Assembly: GCA_946221495.1 (NCBI GenBank)
Contig: CAMIFA010000034.1
Location: 1 to 35,081, forward strand
Reading direction: 5' to 3'
Length of the DNA stretch: 35,081 nt
DNA from: an uncultured cyanobacterium
GTDB taxonomy: Bacteria; Cyanobacteriota; Cyanobacteriia; Cyanobacteriales; Chroococcidiopsidaceae
A program made the position numbers and the translations under genes. The notes under the pieces were generated by a model, which worked only from the letters and a program-made list of their open reading frames with translations, did not search any database and was not told the origin of the DNA. How positions within the stretch are numbered: the first letter of the stretch is position 1; each line of letters begins with the position of its first letter. Shown here one piece after another: positions 6,883 through 15,252 of the stretch.

Positions 6883-7491
6883 CTACGCTTCTAATATCTG
6901 AGCAACGGTTAAATTTAGTTCTGGAAAAGTATGAGAGATAATTCGCTCTGTATCTCTAAATCTTGTGTACTGATAGTTACCTGCTTCATCTAGCAAAAAG
7001 ACAAACACCCCAGCTTCTTTGGGATTACCTAGATATGTCCTACTACCGAGAGCTAAGTAATCCACAATCCAATATTCAGGAATTCCTAGACGTTGATATT
7101 CCTCTAGTTTGTCAATGTAGTCATCTTCCCAGTTAGTTGACACAACCTCTACGGCTAACTGTAGTGGTTCCAGCAGTGCAGCATAAGCGGCGCGGTTTGA
7201 TTCCCAAATTGTTTTGTCTACCACACTCACGTCAGGATGACGACCTTGCTCTTTGCCATTTTGGGTTAGTGTCCTAATGATAATTCTGTCTGAGACTCTG
7301 TAGTTTAAAGCAAGCCGTTCAACTTCTCTATCAAGCTGTCTGCGAATAAAGTCCGCTACATCCTCATGCTGTCTTGTAGCTAATATTCTCACAATTTCTC
7401 CGTCTACAAGTTCATAACGACCCTCTGCTGGGTATTGCACAAGGAACTGTTCAAAGGTTAGTTTTTGTTTGGGTTGAGTGCTTGTTGTCAT
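6883..7491 (-). CDS. Uma2 family (DUF820) endonuclease-like protein
   Basis: 202 residues with the PD-(D/E)xK-type Uma2 pattern. TFEQFLVQYPAEGRYELVDGEIV is at the N-terminus. HPDVSVVD in the middle and LAVEVVSTNWEDDY followed by KLEEYQRLGIPEYWIVD supply the putative catalytic Asp, Glu and Lys. The family is greatly expanded in cyanobacteria and its biological role is unsettled. The gene stands alone between the TA island and aspS, and is intact. Confidence 0.9.
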   Translation of the reverse strand: MTTSTQPKQKLTFEQFLVQYPAEGRYELVDGEIVRILATRQHEDVADFIRRQLDREVERLALNYRVSDRIIIRTLTQNGKEQGRHPDVSVVDKTIWESNRAAYAALLEPLQLAVEVVSTNWEDDYIDKLEEYQRLGIPEYWIVDYLALGSRTYLGNPKEAGVFVFLLDEAGNYQYTRFRDTERIISHTFPELNLTVAQILEA

Positions 7492-7659
7492 AGGTCAAGC
7501 TTTAATTGAGCGTTAACATTAGCCTTTAGCTCTAATTTTAAGTAACTCTTTAGGTGCGATCGCCTTCATCCAAAGCTTAGGCACTATTCCGCATTAGGAA
7601 TATTCAGACTCTCTAGTGCCTCAACCTTCATAAGTAATTGCGATCGCACCTCCTCTCAC

Positions 7660-9471
7660 TTAAACCTTTGGCTTGTATGTCGAAGCAACGTGCAATTCCT
7701 TAAGCTGCTTATCATCTACGCTATTAGGAGCATCAGTTAATAAACACCGTGCCTGTTGTGTCTTCGGAAACGCTATGACATCCCGAATTGAATCTTCTCC
7801 AGCTAGCAACATCACCAAGCGGTCTAAACCATAGGCGATACCACCATGAGGCGGTGTGCCATATTCAAACGCTTCTAACAAAAAGCCAAATTTACTTTGC
7901 GCTGACTCTGGCGAAAGTCCGATCGCTTCAAATACCTGCTGTTGAGTTTCGCGCTGATAAATCCGCAGACTACCACCGCCAATTTCAAAGCCATTGAATA
8001 TTAAGTCGTAAGCCTGCGCTCTTGCAGTTTTAAGATCGTTAACATCATCAGGATGCGGCGCGGTGAATGGGTGGTGTAGTGCTTCTAGGCGTTTCTCGTC
8101 GGCATTCCATTCAAACATCGGGAAATCTGTCACCCACAGCAAGTTAAGTTTTTCCGCATCAATTAATCCTAATTCTCGACCAATAACTTGCCGCAAGCGG
8201 TCTAAAGTTTTATTGACCATATCAGCTGCACCAGCACCAAACAGCAACAAATGTCCAGGTTTAGCACCAGTACGGCTCAACAATTCTTGTTTTTGGTCTG
8301 CGCTCAAGTTATCTTTAATCGCGCCGATCGTGTCAATTTCGCCATCGTCTCGTACCCGAATATAAGCAAGACCTTTTGCACCAGCTTCACAGGCTTCTTT
8401 AAATAAATCACCACCTGGTTTAATCCGCACGTTGGAAATAGCATCATTACCGCCAGGAATTGGCAAGACTTTAACAATACCACCAGTTGCAACAGCACCA
8501 GAAAAAACTTTGAACCCAGAGTTTTCAACCAAATCAGAAACGTTGACTAATTCCAAGCCAAAGCGGGTATCTGGTTTATCGCTGCCGTAGCGATCCATTG
8601 CCTCGGCGTAGGTAAGACGCGGGAAGGGACGCGGGAGGTCAATACTTTTAACCGTCTTGAAGATGTGACATACTAAATCTTCGTTTAATCGCAAAATCTC
8701 TTCTTGAGACATGAAACTCATTTCCATGTCCAGTTGAGTAAATTCTGGCTGTCTATCGGCGCGTAAGTCTTCATCACGGAAGCAACGAGCGATTTGATAA
8801 TAGCGATCGCACCCCGATACCATTAATAGCTGTTTAAATAACTGTGGTGATTGCGGTAGAGCAAACCAGTCACCAGGAGTGACACGGCTAGGAACAAGGT
8901 AATCTCTTGCGCCTTCGGGGGTGGAACGAGTCAGGATCGGTGTTTCAACTTCAATAAAGTTTTGTTCGTCTTCTAGATAACGACGGATTGCTTTTACTAC
9001 ACTGTGACGTAGCTGAAGATTACTGCTCATGCGATCGCGCCGCAGATCCAAATAGCGATATTTCAGCCGCAAGTCTTCCCGCACTAATTCTGTATCTGCT
9101 GTTCCCACTTGAAAGGGTAATTGTTTGCGAACGGCATTCAGCAGTTGAATGTTGTCGGCGTAGATTTCTACTTCGCCTGTAGGCAAGCGGGGATTCAGCG
9201 ATGCTTCTGGACGCTGTGTTACTCGTCCGGTAATTTGGACAACGTATTCATTTCTGAGGTCGTCTGCCTGCTGATAAGATCCAGGGGTGCGTTGGGGATC
9301 GCTAACGATTTGGATAATTCCGGTGCGTTGGACGGAGTCCTTGCCCCAGGCATCGCGCAAATCCAAAAAAATCACACCTCCGTGATCGCGGCGACGGTCT
9401 ACCCATCCACATAGGTTGACAGTTTCTCCAATATGTGCTGTTCGGAGTTCGCCGCAATAGTGAGTTCGCAT
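7660..9471 (-). CDS. aspS: Aspartate-tRNA ligase
   Basis: 603 residues, the usual length of bacterial-type AspRS. The N-terminal OB fold binds the anticodon (IGETVNLCGWVDRRRDHGGVIFLDLRD, about 14-40). The class II core carries VETPILTRSTPEGARDYLVPSR, LPQSPQLFKQLLM and the motif 2 region RCFRDEDLRADRQPEFTQLD. A GAD insertion occupies about 290-420, and motif 3 is GIAYGLDRLVMLLAG near 550. Cyanobacterial enzymes of this type are often non-discriminating, also charging tRNA-Asn, but this cannot be decided here. The start ATG is at 9469-9471. The frame is intact over 1.8 kb. Confidence 0.98.
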   Translation of the reverse strand: MRTHYCGELRTAHIGETVNLCGWVDRRRDHGGVIFLDLRDAWGKDSVQRTGIIQIVSDPQRTPGSYQQADDLRNEYVVQITGRVTQRPEASLNPRLPTGEVEIYADNIQLLNAVRKQLPFQVGTADTELVREDLRLKYRYLDLRRDRMSSNLQLRHSVVKAIRRYLEDEQNFIEVETPILTRSTPEGARDYLVPSRVTPGDWFALPQSPQLFKQLLMVSGCDRYYQIARCFRDEDLRADRQPEFTQLDMEMSFMSQEEILRLNEDLVCHIFKTVKSIDLPRPFPRLTYAEAMDRYGSDKPDTRFGLELVNVSDLVENSGFKVFSGAVATGGIVKVLPIPGGNDAISNVRIKPGGDLFKEACEAGAKGLAYIRVRDDGEIDTIGAIKDNLSADQKQELLSRTGAKPGHLLLFGAGAADMVNKTLDRLRQVIGRELGLIDAEKLNLLWVTDFPMFEWNADEKRLEALHHPFTAPHPDDVNDLKTARAQAYDLIFNGFEIGGGSLRIYQRETQQQVFEAIGLSPESAQSKFGFLLEAFEYGTPPHGGIAYGLDRLVMLLAGEDSIRDVIAFPKTQQARCLLTDAPNSVDDKQLKELHVASTYKPKV

Positions 9472-9800
9472 AGTTGATTAGTGAATTTTGCTGGAAATTG
9501 GTAAGCTAATAACTCTTAAAGTCTTTATATTATCTAGCATCAGCTGTGTAAAACTTCCACTAAATCTCAAGCTCATGCTTTTAGGTAACACTTTAGCCAA
9601 AAAAACTAGAATTTAACTTGTCTCTTAAAAATCTGAAATTATTTTTGCTTGAAAGTTTATCTAGTGTTTTACTTACAGGTTTTTGAACAAAATTGCTATA
9701 AGGCATATATACTAACCGTTTGCCATATTTCCAAAATACCGCATAGTAACTTTCTCAAATTTTATGGGCATCCTCTAAGTAGTGTCTATTCAAGCTTAAG
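9472..9800. other. 329-bp intergenic region between divergent genes
   Basis: AT-rich spacer between aspS (minus) and the gene at 9801 (plus), presumably holding both promoters. I see no reading frame, palindrome or repeat that I can support. Confidence 0.5.
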
Positions 9801-10274
9801 ATGAAAGTTACACAGCTAACCTCAACTTCAATGCAAGTCCAACTCGAATCTATCCAGTCTATAAGGAGGTCTGCCACATTTCTAATAACTGTAGGCTTCT
9901 GTATAGGTATCTACACATTCTGGAAATACTCAAGCAGTGGAATTAATGGCTTTATTACAACTGCTGCACTTATTGGTTACGGGTGCTATAGTCTAATACG
10001 TCCTTACCCTGAAAGTTGCACCTTCGATAAAACCCTTGATCAGTTTATTCTTAAACATCAAAATGTGTTTGGAACTAGAGTTACCGAAGGTCGCCTCTCT
10101 GAAATTTTAGATATCCGAGTGGAAAAGAAGCCTGGTGGAAATAGGTTCGCTTATTACAATATTTTCTTAGTAACGACTTGGTATATGCGCTTACCCTTAA
10201 CTATTACTTTCGTAGGCAAACCAGAAGTTGCTAATCAGTTACGCTCATTTCTACAAATGCCCTCTAAGTTATAA
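9801..10274 (+). CDS. Membrane protein of unknown function (PH-like C-terminal half), shorter paralogue
   Basis: 157 residues. Two membrane helices lie at about 25-44 and 50-69. The soluble C-terminal half contains SCTFDKTLDQFILKHQ and later LSEILDIRVEKK. That half aligns by eye with the last third of the next gene product (WIFDKLLGQITIKRR, then KDILEVKL). Two helices followed by a beta-rich domain suggest a bacterial PH-like membrane protein, but I do not recognise a named family. It lies about 100 bases upstream of the larger relative on the same strand. Intact. Confidence 0.7.
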   Translation: MKVTQLTSTSMQVQLESIQSIRRSATFLITVGFCIGIYTFWKYSSSGINGFITTAALIGYGCYSLIRPYPESCTFDKTLDQFILKHQNVFGTRVTEGRLSEILDIRVEKKPGGNRFAYYNIFLVTTWYMRLPLTITFVGKPEVANQLRSFLQMPSKL

Positions 10275-10375
10275 TGGTACTTAATTTAATCTAGGCAGTT
10301 TAATACAGATAGTAGAACTAGATAAATCATAAAAATTATTAGAATAATTAGCTCAAAAATTAATCTAAAAAAGTT

Positions 10376-11245
10376 ATGAAGTTAGCAGAACAAATAATTA
10401 TTGAGCAGACACCAACTCGACTTATTTATCGCTTGAATTATGTAGGTTGGGCAGTTTTATTTTATGGTGGTATTTTTCTGTTTCTTAGTTTTATTCTTAG
10501 CGTACCAATTCTATCTGCCTTTGTAAGCTTGCCGAGATCACTTACACTAAGCTACAACCGCCAGCAGCCAACTTCTAGGGTAAATTCTGAATCATGCGAG
10601 TTAGTAGAATCAATCTTGGGGTTTCAAGTAAAATCAGTTTCATTTAAACAATTGCAGTTAGCTAAATTTGAGGAGAACATCGAGGCTCAGTTTCCCTATA
10701 GAAAGGCTTACAGGGTTGCACTTATTTTTAGCATGAAAGAAGTTTACTACTTTGGTATTAACAATAAATTTGATAGGAATATAGTAAAGAATTGGGCAAC
10801 CCAAATTAACAACTTCATTACATCTCCTGAAGCACCGTTTCTGATACTTCAAGATAATGTTGGGAACTGGTTTTTTATAGCTGGAGTTGTCTTTGCTGCG
10901 ATTCCGCTAGGAGGCTGGTTTTGGCTAGTGCAGACTGTGGGTTTCTGCGAAACGTGGATTTTTGATAAACTTCTTGGGCAAATTACTATTAAACGACGAT
11001 TGGCAATTAGTGAAAAGGTCATACTGCTTAAAAGCAAAGATATATTAGAGGTTAAATTATTGACACTATTCCCTACAGATGCACACAGCCATGAGCGCTA
11101 CCAAGTCATTGTTTGTGCGACTCCGCTTGTCAACTTAGGTGGTGGTGCAATGGGGCGTGAGTGTCGAGTTCTCTACGAAAGTCCAGACGCTACAAGCGTC
11201 AAAGAAATGGCTGTAAAATTTAGAAATTATCTTAATTTGACATGA
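10376..11245 (+). CDS. Membrane protein of unknown function with two PH-like units, longer paralogue
   Basis: 289 residues. Membrane segments lie at about 26-53 and 163-187. A soluble stretch follows each one: first SLTLSYNRQQPTSRVN... with an antiparallel-strand pattern, then FDKLLGQITIKRR... with KDILEVKL. The second unit matches the gene at 9801, so this protein looks like an internal duplication of the helix-plus-beta unit. No enzyme motif is visible. It is probably cotranscribed with its neighbour. The upstream leader is very AT-rich. Function unknown. Confidence 0.7.
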   Translation: MKLAEQIIIEQTPTRLIYRLNYVGWAVLFYGGIFLFLSFILSVPILSAFVSLPRSLTLSYNRQQPTSRVNSESCELVESILGFQVKSVSFKQLQLAKFEENIEAQFPYRKAYRVALIFSMKEVYYFGINNKFDRNIVKNWATQINNFITSPEAPFLILQDNVGNWFFIAGVVFAAIPLGGWFWLVQTVGFCETWIFDKLLGQITIKRRLAISEKVILLKSKDILEVKLLTLFPTDAHSHERYQVIVCATPLVNLGGGAMGRECRVLYESPDATSVKEMAVKFRNYLNLT

Positions 11246-11395
11246 AAAAGCGCGATGCCTGCCTCTAATTGCTAATAATTAAATGCGAACCTAACAGCGA
11301 CTGTTGTAATATTTCTATTATCTTGGCAATAATCTTATTAACCTTTTCAGATTTGAGATTACCTACACCTATACAAAATAAAGCGATCGCCACAA

Positions 11396-12094
11396 TTAAT
11401 CTCGCCACAAAGCAATACCACCTAATAACCCACTCATATTAGGAATAATCTTGACATTTGGCGGCAAATCGAGACTAACCTTTTTCGCTTCACCACCGCC
11501 AATGTAAAGGCGATCGTAATTGAATAGACGTTGTAGAGAAGCGATTGCTTTTTCTAGTCTATTGTTCCACTTTTTCACACCAATATCTTCTAAAGCAGCA
11601 CGTCCTAGTTGCTGTTCATAAGTTTCCCCTTTGCGAAACTCATGGTGTCCCATTTCTAGATTTGGCACTAATTTACCATCTACAAACAAAGCAGAACCAA
11701 AGCCTGTACCCAAGGTAACTACTAATTCCACACCTTGCCCAGAAATTGCCCCCAAACCCTGCATATCTGCATCATTAACTACCCGTACTGGCTTGCCTAA
11801 AGATTCTTGCAGCGCTGTTCCTAGATTCAACCCGATCCACTCTGGAGTTAAGTTTACCGCCGTTTCAGTTACGCCGCCACGCACCACACCCGGAAATCCT
11901 ACGGAAACACGATCAAACTCACTTTGTTGAGCTGCTAATTGAGTAATTGCCTTAATTACAGCATCTGGTTTAGCAGGTTGCGGTGTTTCTACACGCGATC
12001 GCTCACTCTGAGGATTACCATCTGTATCCAAAACTATAACCTTGATGCCACTGCCACCAATATCAACCGATAAAGTGCGGGTATTGCTTACCAT
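11396..12094 (-). CDS. ppgK: Polyphosphate glucokinase (ROK family)
   Basis: A 232-residue sugar kinase of the ROK/ASKHA fold. The phosphate-1 motif LSVDIGGSGIK is at the N-terminus, followed by GFPGVVRGG, then VVNDADMQGLG (the Asp is the expected catalytic base), TLGTGFGSAL (phosphate-2) and the adenosine-like motif LYIGGGEAKK near the C-terminus. It lacks the CxCGxxGC zinc motif of classical ROK kinases and has the short length of polyphosphate-dependent glucokinases. It should phosphorylate glucose with polyphosphate (perhaps also ATP). Intact; ATG at 12092-12094. Confidence 0.88.
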   Translation of the reverse strand: MVSNTRTLSVDIGGSGIKVIVLDTDGNPQSERSRVETPQPAKPDAVIKAITQLAAQQSEFDRVSVGFPGVVRGGVTETAVNLTPEWIGLNLGTALQESLGKPVRVVNDADMQGLGAISGQGVELVVTLGTGFGSALFVDGKLVPNLEMGHHEFRKGETYEQQLGRAALEDIGVKKWNNRLEKAIASLQRLFNYDRLYIGGGEAKKVSLDLPPNVKIIPNMSGLLGGIALWRD

Positions 12095-12173
12095 TATGTA
12101 TCCTTGTTGCTGCTGAAGTATCTAGTTACTATGATCTGCTTAATCTGCGTCAAATGCGAGCCCTCAGGGGCAA

Positions 12174-12188
12174 GCCAGCTTCGCTGGC
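12174..12188. repeat. Short perfect hairpin GCCAGC-TTC-GCTGGC
   Basis: A six-base perfect stem with a three-base loop in the spacer between ppgK and the 2TM gene, inside a locally GC-richer stretch (CTCAGGGGCAA before it). It resembles the palindromic intergenic repeats of cyanobacteria. No run of T follows, so it is not a clear terminator. Confidence 0.4.
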
Positions 12189-12349
12189 ATCGCGTCTAAA
12201 GAAGTAATTTTATGCATCCTATAGAAACTTGGAAACACAGTGCAGCAAACGTTTGTTAGCCTGGGCATAATAGAATTAAGGCTAGTTTTTGCCCTGTGTA
12301 ACATCTTGAGAATAAAAGCTTTTACTTCAAAGGAACAATAAATAAGATT

Positions 12350-12841
12350 ATGACAATCGATTCTAAAATTACCCCCTCTTATCAGCAAGAAGATATTCAG
12401 CAGATTCTCAACATTGCGATCGCTCGTCAAGTGCATCAGGGAGAATTTTCCCGCGAACAACTCTTAGAAATTGCTGCTGAACTAGAAATTCCTCCAGAAA
12501 CCCTGCAAGCAGCAGAACGTGAATGGCGGATTCAACAATCAGACGCTCAAAAGCGACAAGAATTTAATATATACAGACGCGCTAAATTACAAAAGCGTTT
12601 TGGCAATTATTTAGTTGTCAATTCTTTTTTTGTATTGCTGAATTTAATTAGTGGTGAGCTTTCTTGGTCATTGTACATTTTATTGTTTTCCGGGTTAGGA
12701 CTTGGTTTTGATACCTGGAATACCTATCTACCTCATACTGAGGACTACGAAAAAGCTTTCCAGCAATGGCATCGCCAACGTCAATTAAAACAATCAGTTA
12801 ATACTTTAATGAATAAATGGCTGAAAGCTTGGCAGATATAA
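12350..12841 (+). CDS. 2TM domain-containing protein
   Basis: 163 residues. The N-terminal 60 residues form a helical SHOCT/bPH-like module (IQQILNIAIARQ, FSREQLLEIAAELEIPPETLQAAEREW). A paired hydrophobic segment at about 86-120 (NYLVVNSFFVLLNLISG, SLYILLFSGLGLGFDTW) is the 2TM domain, followed by a charged tail. It is common in cyanobacteria with no assigned function; the N-terminal module resembles those found in signalling proteins. Single gene, intact. Confidence 0.8.
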   Translation: MTIDSKITPSYQQEDIQQILNIAIARQVHQGEFSREQLLEIAAELEIPPETLQAAEREWRIQQSDAQKRQEFNIYRRAKLQKRFGNYLVVNSFFVLLNLISGELSWSLYILLFSGLGLGFDTWNTYLPHTEDYEKAFQQWHRQRQLKQSVNTLMNKWLKAWQI

Positions 12842-12907
12842 AAAGGTGAGCATCTTTGTATAGGTATTGTTGTTATTTTCCCAAATGCCCACCAAAAAAA
12901 GGAATAA

Positions 12908-13945
12908 TTAAATAGCCGCTAGTTGTTCGGTAGTTAAGCGATCGCGGTTATGAGATGTATCAAGATCAATTAATGGTCCTTTAGGAACAATCTGAGTCGG
13001 GTTAAGTTGTGGTAAACCTTTGTAGTAAAGCCGCTTGATATGGTCAATATTGCATACTTCCTTAACCCCTGGTTGTTGATAAAGATCCTTAAGGTAATTC
13101 CACAAATTTGGGTAATCAATTAATCGGCGCAAGTTGCACTTAAATAATCCGTAATAAGCCAAGTCAAAGCGCAAAAGTGTTGTAAATAAGCACCAGTCAG
13201 CTTCAGTAATTACATTGCCACATAAATAACGTTGTTGTCCTAAAACTTCTTCCCAACTATCTAGTGCTTGGAATAAGTCAGTTACTGCTTCTTCGTAGGC
13301 TGCTTGAGAGTTAGCAAAGCCTGTACGGTAAACGCCATTATTAATTGGCTGATAGATAGTATCAATTGTCTTGTTGATATCCGCTTGTAAATCTTGGGGA
13401 TAGAAATTCGCTTGTGTCTTAGCAAAAGCAGCAAAGTCAGCGCGGTGCTCACCTGGGGAAACCCCAGGTGAAGCGCCGACTTCAAACTGAGTATCAAACA
13501 TCCGAATAATTTGGCGGGACTCGTTATTGACGATAGTAGCGGTTTGTTTGTCCCACAAAACGGGTACAGTGACACGCCCAGTGTAGTTTTAATCTGCTTT
13601 CAGGTAAATTTCGCGCAGGTAAACAGCGCCGTTTACAGTATCAGGGGTACAACCTGGATAATCGGAAAAAGCCCAGCCATCTTCAGTAATTACCGGATCG
13701 ACAATTGAAAGCGAAATTACTTCTTCAAGTCCTTTCAATTTCCACATAATTGCCGTCCGATGCGCCCAAGGACAGCCCAAGGAAACATATAGATGGTAAC
13801 GATGTGGTTGCGCTTTGAAGCCGCTAGATCCATCTGCTGTAACCCAGTTCCGGAACTGCGTCGGCATTCGATTAAACTTCCCTTCTGCGTCTCTTTCAGT
13901 CCAATCAGTTACCCATTTTCCCTCAACTAACATACCTAGCGTCAT
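12908..13945 (-). pseudogene. Glutathionyl-hydroquinone reductase (YqjG/ECM4 GST family), interrupted by TAA
   Basis: From ATG 13945 the frame gives the N-terminal thioredoxin fold with the catalytic Cys58 in SLGCPWAHR, then stops at TAA 13589-13591 after LREIYLKAD. The same frame resumes as NYTGRVTVPVLWDKQT and runs to 12908, giving the complete C-terminal GST domain (about 345 codons in all). As I recall, related proteins have Pro at the stop position. The family reduces glutathionyl-hydroquinones with glutathione. A 49-bp palindromic element is also inserted in frame (13434-13482). It is the last gene of the doxX-VOC operon. If the stop is real, only a 118-residue N-terminal fragment is made. 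Confidence 0.87.
13434..13482. repeat. Palindromic repeat inserted in a coding sequence
   Basis: Nested inverted repeat: outer arms AAGTCAGCGC (13434-13443) and GCGCCGACTT (13473-13482) pair at 9 of 10 positions, and inner arms TCACCTGGGG and CCCCAGGTGA (13449-13458, 13462-13471) pair perfectly around AAA. It encodes a Gly/Ser/Pro-rich insert (VGASPGVSPGEHRAD) absent from this family as I know it. The length, about 16 codons, preserves the frame. The stem core resembles the hairpin at 33382-33422. Confidence 0.65.
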
Positions 13946-13983
13946 ACATTACCTCCTGCAATGATTTTGTAGATACTAAATTC

Positions 13984-14433
13984 CTAACGATTAGTTATTT
14001 TGGGCAATGAGTAAGCTAAATCTCTAGCAAAAGGTGCAGACGTTGCCCATTCTTCTTGCGGTATATCTACACCTAACTCTACAACATGATTATCTGGATC
14101 TAAGACGTAAAACGATCGCATGACTATATGATCAACGCTACCTAAAATAGCAACTCCGGCGGATTGGCAACGCTCATACAAATGTATTAAAGCTTGTTCA
14201 TCGTTGACAGTAAGACATAGATGAAACAGTCCTGTTGCGCGTGGTTGTGGCGATAAAGCTTTGTCTCCAACTTCTACTAAAGCTAGATCGTGCGGATGTC
14301 CGCCTGCATGATAAAACCACATTCCAAAACGTTCACCTACTTTTTGCATACCTAATATTTCTCGATAGAAATGATCGGCAGTATGCAAGTTTCTGACTTT
14401 TAAAACAACGTGATTAATTCCTTGCAAAGCCAT
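13984..14433 (-). CDS. VOC family protein (glyoxalase/extradiol dioxygenase fold)
   Basis: 149 residues, made of two beta-alpha-beta-beta-beta modules. Candidate metal ligands are His8 (INHVVLKV), His71 (LFHLCLTV) and Glu119 (HVVELGVD); IVMRSFYVLDPDNHVVEL is the usual second-module strand. Substrate unknown; thiol-dependent lyase or ring-cleaving activity would fit its neighbours. It begins 12 bases after the DoxX gene and ends 38 bases before the hydroquinone reductase gene, so the three form an operon. In Gram-positive MhqR regulons, DoxX-like proteins and VOC dioxygenases occur together in quinone defence. Intact. Confidence 0.87.
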   Translation of the reverse strand: MALQGINHVVLKVRNLHTADHFYREILGMQKVGERFGMWFYHAGGHPHDLALVEVGDKALSPQPRATGLFHLCLTVNDEQALIHLYERCQSAGVAILGSVDHIVMRSFYVLDPDNHVVELGVDIPQEEWATSAPFARDLAYSLPKITNR

Positions 14434-14445
14434 ACACTTTTATAC

Positions 14446-14907
14446 CTAATCTCGCTTCAAAGCAATTGCACCTGAGCCATATTGAATAATCATTAGCAAT
14501 CCGCCTAAAATAGCTAGATTCTTCATGAATTGAATTGTTTGCATTTGATCAGCAAAGTTAGTATGAAAAATTAGGGTGGCAGGAATCAAAAAGATAACTA
14601 AAGCGATCGCTCCCCACCGCGCTTTGTATCCGAGTAAAACTGATAGTCCACCCGCAAGTTCTATAACAATCGCAGCTATTAACAATAAACCTGTGAATGG
14701 CATTCCATAAGATGCCATATACTGCTGTGTTGCTACAGGATTGAGAATTTTGTTGATCCCCGACATGATAAAAAGCGCTGATAGTAGCACTCGTGATATC
14801 AGAGGAATTATGTTTCTAGAATTAGAGTAAGTTCCTCTAGAGTTTTTAGGGCGGCGCTGCACATCAAAATTAGGATCAGATGAGGAGGCCAATATTCTAA
14901 CTTTCAT
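14446..14907 (-). CDS. DoxX family membrane protein
   Basis: 153 residues with four predicted membrane helices (about 37-54, 72-92, 99-115, 125-145). It carries the DoxX hallmark LLSALFIMSGINKILNP, followed by GLLLIAAIVIELAGGLSVLLG. The first 33 residues (Ser/Arg/Asn-rich) are longer than usual for the family, but no internal start precedes the first helix, so I keep ATG 14905-14907. DoxX proteins are associated with redox and quinone metabolism at the membrane. It is the first gene of the operon and has a MarR-type motif 31-50 bases upstream. Confidence 0.9.
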   Translation of the reverse strand: MKVRILASSSDPNFDVQRRPKNSRGTYSNSRNIIPLISRVLLSALFIMSGINKILNPVATQQYMASYGMPFTGLLLIAAIVIELAGGLSVLLGYKARWGAIALVIFLIPATLIFHTNFADQMQTIQFMKNLAILGGLLMIIQYGSGAIALKRD

Positions 14908-14937
14908 GTTCTTGCTACTGGGTTAGTTTTTATTTAT

Positions 14938-14957
14938 ATTGTCTATACACAAACAAT
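14938..14957. promoter_or_regulatory. Putative MarR operator upstream of doxX
   Basis: ATTGT-N10-ACAAT imperfect palindrome with the core ACACAAACAA, 31-50 bases upstream of the doxX start. The ten-base core is identical at 15219-15238 (other strand) and 15761-15780. Confidence 0.55.
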
Positions 14958-14974
14958 TAGGGACTACAAATCAA

Positions 14975-15163
14975 CTATGATGACTGTGATTCGGGTAAAC
15001 CAGAAATCTCTACTGTTTGCGCTGACTCTAGCTGGAGGACGAGTGGCTATAAGTTAGTACCTTTATGCGAACCATTGCAATAAGGTAAGTTCTGGCTTTG
15101 ACCACAGGTACAAATATAATACGTGCCAGCATCTAGGGTGACTTCAAAAGCTTCTTTGCTCAT
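14975..15163 (-). pseudogene. CDGSH-type iron-sulfur protein, cut by an in-frame TAG
   Basis: Start ATG at 15161-15163. The protein reads MSKEAFEVTLDAGTYYICTC, then GQSQNLPYCNGSHKGTNL, and meets TAG at 15047-15049 (codon 39). The cluster ligands of a CDGSH protein are present: Cys18, Cys20, Cys29 and His33 (here CNGSH, with Asn for Asp). Past the stop the same frame continues PLVLQLESAQTVEISGLPES to a TAG at 14975-14977, which is the family's usual C-terminal strand, so the full protein would have about 62 residues. The 38-residue product keeps all ligands and might still bind a [2Fe-2S] cluster. It lies between marR and doxX with its own operator-like motif. Confidence 0.8.
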
Positions 15164-15218
15164 GGCTTTACTGTTAATGCTTGCATTATTAATGTACTAA
15201 TACGTACTATAGCACGAT

Positions 15219-15238
15219 ATTGTTTGTGTGCGAACAGT
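15219..15238. promoter_or_regulatory. Putative MarR operator upstream of the CDGSH gene
   Basis: On the gene strand it reads ACTGTTCGCACACAAACAAT, matching the doxX motif at 15 of 20 positions and placed 56-75 bases before the CDGSH start. A GTACTAATACGTACTA repeat lies beside it (15194-15209). Confidence 0.55.
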
Positions 15239-15252
15239 ACAACCAAAAAATT

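Noticed and set aside
7788..9414. Several open frames on the plus strand opposite aspS
   Set aside because: They are antisense shadows of a conserved gene and show no independent motif or start signal.
5129..15163. Reassignment of TAG/TAA as sense codons, since several in-frame stops could be former Gln codons
   Set aside because: Intact genes in the window use the same codons as true stops (gltB ends in TAG, rpsL in TAA), and no essential gene contains an internal one.
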